Of a DNA stretch of 64,000 nt, positions 1 to 6,745 are shown piece after piece. How positions within the stretch are numbered: the stretch's first letter is position 1; each line of letters starts with the position of its first letter. Made by a program: the position numbers and the translations under genes. This DNA is from Corynebacterium minutissimum (GTDB lineage: Bacteria > Actinomycetota > Actinomycetes > Mycobacteriales > Mycobacteriaceae), in the NCBI RefSeq assembly GCF_000988205.1, contig NZ_LAYQ01000019.1, positions 62,001-126,000 of the forward strand, in the 5' to 3' direction. Under the pieces are notes generated by a model. That model had not been told where the DNA came from. It worked only from the letters and a program-made list of their open reading frames with translations, and did no database searches.

Positions 1-671
1 CCTACGCGGTGCAGCGCGAGTGGGTGCGCCGCGGCATCGAAGACGGGCGCCGTCTCGTCGGCCGTAAGATTGGCCTGACCTCCAAGGTTATGCAGGAGGC
101 CACGGGAATCACCGAGCCAGACTACGGCGCAATCTTTGAAGACCAGGTTTATGAGAACGGCTCCACTATCGAGCACGCGCAGTTCTCCAACGTCCGCATC
201 GAGGTTGAGCTGGCCTTCGTGCTCAAGGAGGAGCTCAAGGGACCGAATTGCAGCATTTTCGACGTGCTGCGCGCTACGGAGTATGTCGTCCCTGCTCTAG
301 AGATCCTCTCCTCCCGCATTGAGATGGAGGGACGCACCATTGTCGACACCATTTCGGATAACGCAGCCCTCGGCGCCATGATCTACGGCGGCAACCCGGT
401 GGATCCCGCGGACGTCGACCTGCGCTGGGTGTCTGCATTGCTCTACCGCAACGAATCCATCGAAGATACGGGTGTGGCCGCGGCTGTGCTCAACCACCCG
501 GCAATGGGCGTGGCTTGGCTTGCCAACAAGCTTCACGCGCACGGCGATAGCCTTGCCGCCGGCGACATCATCCTGGCCGGTTCCTTCACCAAGCCCATGT
601 GGGTTGAACCGGGCGATACCGTCCATGCAGACTATGGAAAGTTGGGGTCCATCACATGCCGATTCCAGTAA
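1..671 (+). CDS. hpaH: 2-oxo-hept-4-ene-1,7-dioate hydratase HpaH (5' end outside window)
   Basis: Hydratase of the homoprotocatechuate (4-hydroxyphenylacetate) meta-cleavage pathway; it adds water to 2-oxo-hept-4-ene-1,7-dioate to give the HpaI substrate. The reading frame is open from base 3 to the TAA at 669-671, and the first visible residues (YAVQREWVRRGIEDGR) match the region around residue 43 of enteric HpaH, so roughly the first 40 residues lie upstream of the window. Recognisable family blocks are GRKIGLTSK, EPDYGAIFEDQ, RIEVELAFVL, the TISDNAALGA stretch and the GVAAAVLNHPAMGVAWLANKL segment. The last 16 bases overlap the start of hpaI, so the two are translationally coupled. A close relative such as 2-keto-4-pentenoate hydratase is possible, but the partner gene favours HpaH. 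Confidence 0.9.
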   Translation, partial: YAVQREWVRRGIEDGRRLVGRKIGLTSKVMQEATGITEPDYGAIFEDQVYENGSTIEHAQFSNVRIEVELAFVLKEELKGPNCSIFDVLRATEYVVPALEILSSRIEMEGRTIVDTISDNAALGAMIYGGNPVDPADVDLRWVSALLYRNESIEDTGVAAAVLNHPAMGVAWLANKLHAHGDSLAAGDIILAGSFTKPMWVEPGDTVHADYGKLGSITCRFQ

Positions 672-1441
672 AGCTGCCGCCCACCTTTGCGGACGTCCTA
701 GAAAAGGCCGAGCAGCCGCTTGTTGGCGCATGGATCTGTTCCGGCTCGGAGGTCGCGGCGGAGATCATCGCCTCGGCTGGCTTTAGCTGGACGCTGATCG
801 ACGGCGAACACTCGCCCTATGGCCTCGAAACCATCCTCTCTCTGCTGCGGGCTACCGACGCCTACGGCGTGACGCGCGTGGTCCGCGTGCCAGTAAACAA
901 CACGGCACTCATCAAACAGTACCTTGACCTGGGTGTACAAAACTTGATGGTGCCCATGATTGATACCGTCGAGGAAGCCGAGGCTGCCGTAGCAGCCATG
1001 CACTACCCTCCCCGCGGCGTGCGCGGCGTGGGCTCGGCGCTGGCCCGCTCCTCACGCTGGAACGGCGTGGAGAACTACCTCGCCAATGCCTCAGACACAG
1101 TGAGCCTCACGGTGCAGATTGAGTCTGCGACCGCGGTAGAGAACGTGGAAGAGATCGTGGCCGTGGATGGAGTAGACAATATCTTCGTCGGCCCCTCGGA
1201 CCTGGCGGCCTCCATGGGGCTGCTGGGTCAGCAGACCCATCCGGATGTGATCGAGGCGGTTAATCACACATTTGAAGCCGTGCGCGCTTCCGGAAAGAAG
1301 GTAGGCGTCAACGCTTTCAACCTTGAACAGGCCCAGAAATACATAGCTTCCGGTGCATCATTTGCCCTGGTTGGGGCGGATGTTCAACTTCTTTCGGGTG
1401 CGGCACGCCAACTGGCAGACAAATTCCATTTGGGAGGGTAA
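656..1441 (+). CDS. hpaI: 4-hydroxy-2-oxo-heptane-1,7-dioate aldolase HpaI
   Basis: Class II, metal-dependent retro-aldolase that splits 4-hydroxy-2-oxoheptanedioate to pyruvate and succinate semialdehyde. The 261-residue length is normal for the HpcH/HpaI family. Visible family positions are the catalytic His in LIDGEHSPYG (about residue 50), the Arg in VVRVPVNN, the metal-ligand Glu in QIESATAVENV (about 154) and the metal-ligand Asp in FVGPSDLAASMG (about 180), plus the RGVGSALARSSRWN block. The ATG at 656 lies inside the end of hpaH (overlap of 16 nt) and the gene stops 9 nt before the semialdehyde dehydrogenase. The three genes therefore form one operon covering consecutive steps from the ring-cleaved diacid to succinate. 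Confidence 0.92.
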   Translation: MPIPVKLPPTFADVLEKAEQPLVGAWICSGSEVAAEIIASAGFSWTLIDGEHSPYGLETILSLLRATDAYGVTRVVRVPVNNTALIKQYLDLGVQNLMVPMIDTVEEAEAAVAAMHYPPRGVRGVGSALARSSRWNGVENYLANASDTVSLTVQIESATAVENVEEIVAVDGVDNIFVGPSDLAASMGLLGQQTHPDVIEAVNHTFEAVRASGKKVGVNAFNLEQAQKYIASGASFALVGADVQLLSGAARQLADKFHLGG

Positions 1442-1450
1442 AAAAGAACC

Positions 1451-2938
1451 ATGAGTGAAAACAACAAGGTCAATATTGACGAGCTGCTGGCCAAGGTTCC
1501 GACTGGCTTGCTGATTAACGGTGAGTGGGTAGACGCCTCCGATGGCTCCACTTTCGATGTGGAAAACCCGGCGACCGGTGACGTCATCGCCACCCTTGCT
1601 TCCGCTACGTCTGAGGATGCGAAGAAGGCTTTGGACGCCGCCTGCGCCGTGCAGGATGAGTGGGCACGCACGTCCACCCGCGAGCGTTCTAACCTGCTAC
1701 GCCGTGCTTTTGACCTGGTGCAGGAGCGCAAGGACGAGTTCGCCGCGCTGATGACCCTGGAGATGGGCAAGCCGCTGGCGGAGTCCTACGGTGAGGTTAC
1801 TTATGGCGCTGAGTACCTGCGTTGGTTCAGCGAGGAGGCCGTTCGTGACTACGGCCGTACCCTGCCGGCGCCGGAGGGCACCCTGCGCATGGTGACCCGT
1901 CGTAAGCCGGTGGGTCCGTGCCTGCTCATCACTCCGTGGAACTTCCCGCTGGCCATGGCTACCCGCAAGATTGCACCGGCCATCGCCGCTGGTTGCACCA
2001 TGGTGGTGAAGCCGGCCAAGCTGACGCCGCTGACCACCCAGTACTTCGCGCAGACCATGATTGATGCGGGCGTTCCGGCAGGCGTGGTCAACGTGGTCTC
2101 CGGTAAGTCTGCGTCTGCTATCTCCGAGCCGATCATGGCGGATTCTCGTCTGCGCAAGGTTTCCTTCACCGGCTCCACCCCGGTGGGCAAGACCCTGCTC
2201 AAGGCCGCTGCCGACAATGTCCTGCGTACCTCGATGGAGCTGGGCGGCAACGCTCCGTTCATCGTCTTTGAGGACGCCGACATTGACCAGGCCGTCGAGG
2301 GCGCAATGGGCGCCAAGATGCGCAACATCGGTGAGGCCTGCACCGCCGCCAACCGCTTCATCGTTCACGAGTCCATCGCTGATGAGTTCGCGGAGAAGTT
2401 CGCCAAGCGCATCGGTGAGCTCAAGGTGGGCAACGGCCTCGACGAGGGCGTTACCTGTGGTCCGCTCGTGGAGCAGAAGGCGCTGGATAACATCACCGCG
2501 CTTGTCGACGATGCCGTGGCCAAGGGCGCCAAGGCCCTCGTCGGTGGTAAGCCGGGTGAGGGCAAGGGTTACTTCTACGCCCCGACCGTTCTGACGAACG
2601 TTCCTCGTGATGCCCGCGTGGCACAGGAGGAGATCTTCGGCCCGATTGCTCCGATCCTGACCTTCTCCGATGAGAAGGAAGCAATTGAGATTGCTAACGA
2701 CACCGAGTACGGATTGGCCTCCTACGTGTTTACCGAGGATTCGGACCGCATGTGGCGTATCGGTGACGGCCTCGAGTTCGGCCTCATGGGCTTCAACGCA
2801 GGTGTCATCTCCAACGCCGCTGCCCCATTCGGTGGCGTGAAGCAGTCCGGCATGGGCCGCGAGGGCGGCGCTGAGGGCCTGGACGAGTACACCTCGCTGC
2901 AGTACATCGCTATGCGCGACCCGTACGCGAATGCATAA
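1451..2938 (+). CDS. gabD: NAD(P)-dependent succinate-semialdehyde dehydrogenase
   Basis: Aldehyde dehydrogenase superfamily member, 495 residues, oxidising succinate semialdehyde to succinate; it directly follows hpaI, which releases that aldehyde. Motifs: PWNFPLAMATRKIAPAIAAG (nucleotide-binding region), FTGSTPVGK, the catalytic Glu in MELGGNAPF (about residue 262), the catalytic Cys in GEACTAANRF (about 296) and FGGVKQSGMGREGG near the C terminus. The start ATG has a purine-rich ribosome site, GGGAGGG, about 13 nt upstream, overlapping the end of hpaI. Position and sequence both point to a GabD/Sad-type enzyme. Cofactor preference cannot be read from the sequence. Confidence 0.88.
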   Translation: MSENNKVNIDELLAKVPTGLLINGEWVDASDGSTFDVENPATGDVIATLASATSEDAKKALDAACAVQDEWARTSTRERSNLLRRAFDLVQERKDEFAALMTLEMGKPLAESYGEVTYGAEYLRWFSEEAVRDYGRTLPAPEGTLRMVTRRKPVGPCLLITPWNFPLAMATRKIAPAIAAGCTMVVKPAKLTPLTTQYFAQTMIDAGVPAGVVNVVSGKSASAISEPIMADSRLRKVSFTGSTPVGKTLLKAAADNVLRTSMELGGNAPFIVFEDADIDQAVEGAMGAKMRNIGEACTAANRFIVHESIADEFAEKFAKRIGELKVGNGLDEGVTCGPLVEQKALDNITALVDDAVAKGAKALVGGKPGEGKGYFYAPTVLTNVPRDARVAQEEIFGPIAPILTFSDEKEAIEIANDTEYGLASYVFTEDSDRMWRIGDGLEFGLMGFNAGVISNAAAPFGGVKQSGMGREGGAEGLDEYTSLQYIAMRDPYANA

Positions 2939-2964
2939 ATAGTGCATTAAATTCGCTGATAATG

Positions 2965-3006
2965 ATGCTGGCACCTCCTTTGTGAGAGGTGCCAGCATTG
3001 TCTTTT
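2965..3006. terminator. Rho-independent, bidirectional terminator between gabD and the AraC-type gene
   Basis: Perfect 13-bp arms (ATGCTGGCACCTC at 2965-2977 and its complement at 2986-2998) with an 8-nt loop, followed by TGTCTTTT on the + strand. It sits between two convergent genes, so it can serve both. Confidence 0.85.
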
Positions 3007-3024
3007 ATGCCAAACTTGCCGGTG

Positions 3025-3945
3025 CTATTCGCTAGCCGCCGTTCGGTACGCACTCGGCGACTTGTGGAACTCCGCCTTGAAGATGCGCGAGAGGTGCGAG
3101 GGATCGTGCAGACCATAGCGGGCGCTGATGTGGCTGATTGATTCCTCGGAGTGCCGCGGGTCGACGAGTTCTCTGCGGATGTGCTCTAGGCGCCTCGTTC
3201 TGATGTAGCTGCCTACGGAGAGGCCCTGTTCGGAGAACTTGGCGTGGAGGTGGCGCACTGATACGAAGAGTGCTTGGGCGATGGTGCTGGGGCCTAGGTC
3301 CGGGTCGCCCAAGTGCTTCTCGATGTAGGCGGTGGCCTGGTTGAACAGGAGTGTGTCTGCAGAGGGTTCGTCGGCGACGTCGGAGGCCAAGACTGACACC
3401 AGCATGGTCAGCGCCGAGCGGACTAGGGCCGTGGCGTGCGGGCCCTTCAATAGGTCCAGGTTCTTGGCAAGCTGTTCAAAGAGGGGCACGGCCACCGCGC
3501 CGAGGCCGTGTGAGCGTGAGATCGGATTCGCGGTGAGGCGTTGGATCTGCGCGGGTGAGATGTCGAGGAAGCTCTGCGGGAAGTGAACAATGAGGGTGTT
3601 TTGCTCCTCCGGATAGCGCAGGGTGTAGGGCCGCTGGGTGACGTATAGCGCTAGGTCCCCTGGGCGCAGCTCGCAGGTTCGCCCGTCCTGAGTCATGGTT
3701 GAGGAGCCTGTGATCTGCAGGCTGAGCTTGCAAAAAGGGACTTCGTCGGTGGAAACCTTGTATCGGTTGACGGTGTGCGGGGAGGTGCACATATCGAAGA
3801 GGGATATATCCCCCACCTTTGTTGAACGCAGTGTGGCGTGAAAGGAAGCGGGGTCCTCGGTGTCCACGTCGAGTTGGCCAAAAGAATCGGATGACGCGGT
3901 GCGCCACGACGCGATATCGAAATGTTCAACGGCGGAAGCAGACAT
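3025..3945 (-). CDS. AraC-family transcriptional regulator
   Basis: A 306-residue regulator. The N-terminal two thirds resemble the AraC-binding-like ligand/oligomerisation domain (FDMCTSPHTVNRYKVSTDEVPF, then LSLQITGSSTMTQDG). The C-terminal ~90 residues carry the two helix-turn-helix units of AraC/XylS proteins (STIAQALFVSVRHLHAKF and SISHISARYGLHDPSHLSRIFK). The frame stays open far upstream, but the ATG at 3945 (MSASAVEHF) gives family length; ATG at 3957 is an alternative. It is divergent from an aldehyde dehydrogenase, an arrangement like FeaR and feaB (phenylacetaldehyde dehydrogenase), so it probably activates that gene. The inducer is unknown and the FeaR analogy is an inference. Confidence 0.82.
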   Translation of the reverse strand: MSASAVEHFDIASWRTASSDSFGQLDVDTEDPASFHATLRSTKVGDISLFDMCTSPHTVNRYKVSTDEVPFCKLSLQITGSSTMTQDGRTCELRPGDLALYVTQRPYTLRYPEEQNTLIVHFPQSFLDISPAQIQRLTANPISRSHGLGAVAVPLFEQLAKNLDLLKGPHATALVRSALTMLVSVLASDVADEPSADTLLFNQATAYIEKHLGDPDLGPSTIAQALFVSVRHLHAKFSEQGLSVGSYIRTRRLEHIRRELVDPRHSEESISHISARYGLHDPSHLSRIFKAEFHKSPSAYRTAASE

Positions 3946-4095
3946 AACTGGAATCATATCGTGAGAGCTGGCACATTTTTGGACAAATTGTGTGCACTCA
4001 GAGTCAAGCCTGCAGATGTGGTGCAGGTAACATCCTAGGCAAAACTTTCTTTGGGCTTTGCTCGCGGGGCCCTCGACTTCCTTGAAGGAGATCTC
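3946..4095. promoter_or_regulatory. Divergent promoter region, AraC-type gene / aldehyde dehydrogenase
   Basis: Non-coding 150 bp between divergent genes, noticeably richer in A+T than its flanks. It should hold both promoters and the AraC-type binding half-sites; no clear repeat is evident by eye. A GAAGGAG ribosome site at 4084-4090 precedes the ATG at 4096. Confidence 0.5.
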
Positions 4096-5505
4096 ATGAC
4101 TCAGTTCGCTACGTACGCTGATCTGCTCAACGCCATCACGGACGAGAATGGACGCGACATCCTCAACCCCGCCACCGGTGAGGTCGTTGGCCGCGCCCCA
4201 GAAAACACCGTGGAGGACCTCAACGCTGCAGTTGAGACCGCACGCGCAGCGCAGAAGGACTTTGCCAAGCTGAGCGACGAAGAGCGCTGCGAGCTGCTCA
4301 CCAAGGCCGCCGCCGCCATCGACGCCAACGCTGAAGCCCTCGTTGAGCTTCTCTCCCGTGAGCAGGGTAAGCCGCTCAACGGCCCGAACGCTCGCTTTGA
4401 GGTCGGTGCCTGCTCCGGCTGGCTGAATGCCACCGCCTCCTTCGAGCACCCCAACTACACGGCCGTTGATGATGACATCACCGCCACCGTCAACTACCGC
4501 CCACTCGGCGTCGTCGGTGCAATTGGCCCGTGGAACTGGCCGATGATGATCACCATCTGGCAGATTGCGCCGGCGCTGCGTATGGGTAACGCGGTCGTCG
4601 TCAAGCCCTCCGAGTACACCCCGCTTTCCGTGCTGGGTCTGCTCGAGGTCGTGAACTCCGTGCTGCCGGAGGGTGTTCTCCAGGTCATCAGCGGTGATGG
4701 CGAGGTCGGTGCCGCGCTGACCACTCACGAGGGCGTCGATAAGATCATGTTCACCGGCTCCACCGCCACCGGTAAGAAGATTGTGGAGGCCAGCGCGGAC
4801 AATCTCACCCGCCTCACGCTGGAGCTCGGCGGCAATGACGCGGGCATCGTACTGGATGACGCTGACCCGAAGGAGATCGCCGGCGACCTCTTCTGGGGCG
4901 CGTTCATCAACACCGGCCAGACCTGTGCGGCGATGAAGCGCGTGTATGTTCCGGAGTCGCTGTACGACGCCGTCTGCGAAGCCCTCGTCGAGGTAGCCAA
5001 GGCCTCCCCGATGGGCGTGGGCCTCGAGGAAGAGAACGTGCTCGGCCCGCTGCAGAACAAGCAGCAGTTCGACATCGTTGACAAGCTCGTCAACGCCGCC
5101 AAGGATTCCGGCGCCCGCGTACTGCTGGGCGGCGACCCGGACTATGACGCGCCGGGCTACTTCTACCCCACCACCCTGGTGGCGGACATCGACCCGGATA
5201 ACCCGCTGGTCGTCGAGGAGCAGTTCGGGCCTGCCCTGCCGATTATCAAGTACACCGACCTGGATTGGGCCATCGAGCAGGCCAACAAGCTTGACGTGGG
5301 CTTGGGCTCCTCCGTGTGGTCCTCCAACCGTGAGCGCGCTCTGGACGTCGCTGCTCAGCTGGAGGCTGGCACCACTTGGATCAACAGCCACGGTGCTGTG
5401 GATCCGCGCGTGCCTTTCGGCGGCATCAAGTCCTCCGGCTACGGCGTGGAGTTCGGTACTGAGGGCCTCAAGGGCCTGGCCTACCCGCAGATCATCAACG
5501 GCTAA
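4096..5505 (+). CDS. Aldehyde dehydrogenase (possibly phenylacetaldehyde- or arylaldehyde-type)
   Basis: NAD(P)-dependent aldehyde dehydrogenase, 469 residues from the ATG that follows GAAGGAG. Family landmarks: GPWNWPMMITIWQIAPALRMGNAVVVKPSE, FTGSTATGKKI, catalytic Glu in LTLELGGNDAGIVL (about residue 250), catalytic Cys in FINTGQTCAAMKRVY (about 280), EEQFGPALPI and PFGGIKSSGYG. The substrate cannot be proven. Divergence from an AraC/FeaR-like regulator, and the phenylacetate pathway 28 kb away, make an aldehyde that yields phenylacetate or 4-hydroxyphenylacetate a reasonable guess. Longer upstream starts lack a ribosome site and would add residues outside the fold. Confidence 0.82.
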   Translation: MTQFATYADLLNAITDENGRDILNPATGEVVGRAPENTVEDLNAAVETARAAQKDFAKLSDEERCELLTKAAAAIDANAEALVELLSREQGKPLNGPNARFEVGACSGWLNATASFEHPNYTAVDDDITATVNYRPLGVVGAIGPWNWPMMITIWQIAPALRMGNAVVVKPSEYTPLSVLGLLEVVNSVLPEGVLQVISGDGEVGAALTTHEGVDKIMFTGSTATGKKIVEASADNLTRLTLELGGNDAGIVLDDADPKEIAGDLFWGAFINTGQTCAAMKRVYVPESLYDAVCEALVEVAKASPMGVGLEEENVLGPLQNKQQFDIVDKLVNAAKDSGARVLLGGDPDYDAPGYFYPTTLVADIDPDNPLVVEEQFGPALPIIKYTDLDWAIEQANKLDVGLGSSVWSSNRERALDVAAQLEAGTTWINSHGAVDPRVPFGGIKSSGYGVEFGTEGLKGLAYPQIING

Positions 5506-5512
5506 AACCGAC

Positions 5513-5537
5513 ATGGCGCTGCTATTCTTAGCGCCAT
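5513..5537. promoter_or_regulatory. Palindrome over the start of the zeta-partner gene, with a leaderless -10
   Basis: Perfect 8-bp arms (ATGGCGCT at 5513-5520 and AGCGCCAT at 5530-5537) overlap the initiation codon at 5536. TATTCT at 5523-5528 is a fair -10 box only 7 nt before the ATG, with no ribosome site, so the message is probably leaderless. This fits an autoregulated toxin-antitoxin promoter; the hairpin might instead end the upstream dehydrogenase transcript. Confidence 0.5.
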
Positions 5538-5799
5538 GAGCACCGCCAAAGTCCCGGAGATCGAGTACGCAGCCTTCGACGCCATGAAGGAGGTTGCGTC
5601 CTCGCTGAAAGCCGCCTACCTGACTAGGGCTGCTGAAGCAGGCAACGACGTTGAATCGCAGTGGTGGATCCGCCAGAATTGGCTGGTAGAGGACATGGTT
5701 GGCGAGGTTGATGCAACCGACGTTGAGGCCATCCGTGCCGCTGCGGCTCTCTTCGCACAGCGGCTTGAAGCCCTCTCCACCGAGCACAAAGCGGCATAG
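5536..5799 (+). CDS. Small acidic partner (putative antitoxin) of the zeta-type toxin
   Basis: An 87-residue acidic, alanine-rich, apparently all-helical protein without a recognisable DNA-binding motif; it contains QWWIRQNWLVEDMVGEV near its centre. It ends 3 nt before the start of a zeta-toxin family kinase, the usual position of an epsilon-like antitoxin. Neutralising activity is inferred from position and size only, since I do not recognise the family by sequence. The ATG at 5536 lies in a palindrome, and a -10-like TATTCT immediately upstream suggests a leaderless transcript. Confidence 0.6.
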   Translation: MSTAKVPEIEYAAFDAMKEVASSLKAAYLTRAAEAGNDVESQWWIRQNWLVEDMVGEVDATDVEAIRAAAALFAQRLEALSTEHKAA

Positions 5800-5802
5800 C
5801 CT

Positions 5803-6591
5803 ATGCTTTCCGCCGCTGACTTCCCCGTTGATCCGCAGGTCATGGAGCAACGGCTAAAGACTCTGCAAACTAGCTATTTTGGCCGGTCGAATGCTCATGG
5901 TCCGGCTGTTCCAGAGGTCATTTATGTGGCGGGGCAGCCAGCGTCAGGCAAATCAACGGCTATTGAATCTGTAAAGAATGGTCACGCGGTCCTTGATTCC
6001 GATGAGGTTCGGAAGCTGCACCCCGCCCTCGACGAGATCATGGAGCGCGACCCCCTGCGCATGGACGTGCTCACCAATGGACCGGTGCCCTATTGGATGT
6101 CCTCGCTGATTGAGTATGGCCGGCAGCACGGGCACTCTCTCATCATTGAGAACACGCTGTCCAACCCGGAATTCATCGCGGGTGAGATAGCCAAGTTTCG
6201 CTCCGCGGGTTTCCGCGTGAGGGTCGTGGGCTTGGCGGTGGCGCAGGAGGTCTCCAGGCTCGGTGTCGTCCAGCGCTACTTGGAGGCGCAGCGCGTGAGC
6301 CGCTACCCGCGCTGGACCAATGAGGTTTCCCACACGTCGGGCTTTAAAGCCATCGTCCCAGGGCTTCAAGAGATTGCCCCGCTTGTCGACGACCTCGAGA
6401 TCCGCACCCGCGACGGCCGCACCTTGAGCGGCATCGAGGATATTGAGGCTGAGCGCGCAACCTGGTTCGACTCCCCCGCTGTTCGGGCCGACTGGCTGGC
6501 CCGTTTCGACAGCTGTGATTTGAGTGGGCTTGAAGCTGAGAAGCTCACGCAAAACCTCGTGGCTGATGCAGAGCTTATCCGCAAGCTTTAA
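5803..6591 (+). CDS. Zeta-toxin family kinase
   Basis: A 262-residue P-loop protein of the zeta toxin family, whose characterised members phosphorylate UDP-N-acetylglucosamine (some act on other small molecules) and block cell-wall synthesis. The Walker A motif GQPASGKST is at about residue 47, followed by VLDSDEVRKLHP (substrate-binding Asp region) and LIIENTLSNPEF, then a basic segment typical of the Walker B/lid area. The gene starts 3 nt after its small partner, so they form a two-gene toxin-antitoxin operon. The toxin is full length and keeps the nucleotide-binding motif, unlike the other toxins in this window. Substrate is unknown. Confidence 0.82.
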   Translation: MLSAADFPVDPQVMEQRLKTLQTSYFGRSNAHGPAVPEVIYVAGQPASGKSTAIESVKNGHAVLDSDEVRKLHPALDEIMERDPLRMDVLTNGPVPYWMSSLIEYGRQHGHSLIIENTLSNPEFIAGEIAKFRSAGFRVRVVGLAVAQEVSRLGVVQRYLEAQRVSRYPRWTNEVSHTSGFKAIVPGLQEIAPLVDDLEIRTRDGRTLSGIEDIEAERATWFDSPAVRADWLARFDSCDLSGLEAEKLTQNLVADAELIRKL

Positions 6592-6651
6592 GGCTGTGCC
6601 CGTGGAACTATTAGGTTCACCCACAGTTCCCGTGCCTGCACGCATCGAGAA

Positions 6652-6687
6652 GGACCAGGTGGTGAACTCGAATGACTCGCCTGGTCC
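6652..6687. terminator. Hairpin downstream of the metal ATPase gene
   Basis: Perfect 8-bp arms (GGACCAGG at 6652-6659 and CCTGGTCC at 6680-6687) with a 20-nt loop lie in the 154-bp gap between the zeta toxin and the convergent ATPase gene. There is no strong T-run, so this is a weak terminator call. The rest of the gap holds nothing recognisable. Confidence 0.4.
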
Positions 6688-6745
6688 AACGTGTGTGTGC
6701 GCTCGGCGCGTGGTTTAACCCTTATAAGACTTGCCGGTCACAGCC

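Noticed and set aside
3025..5850. A 941-codon open frame on the minus strand continuing upstream of the AraC-type gene
   Set aside because: Only the first 306 codons from 3945 match a family. The rest is antisense to the aldehyde dehydrogenase and a product of high GC.
6652..6687. Possible tRNA or integration-site fragment
   Set aside because: The arms pair, but the loop lacks the GGTTCGAATCC T-arm pattern and a CCA end, and no cloverleaf could be drawn.
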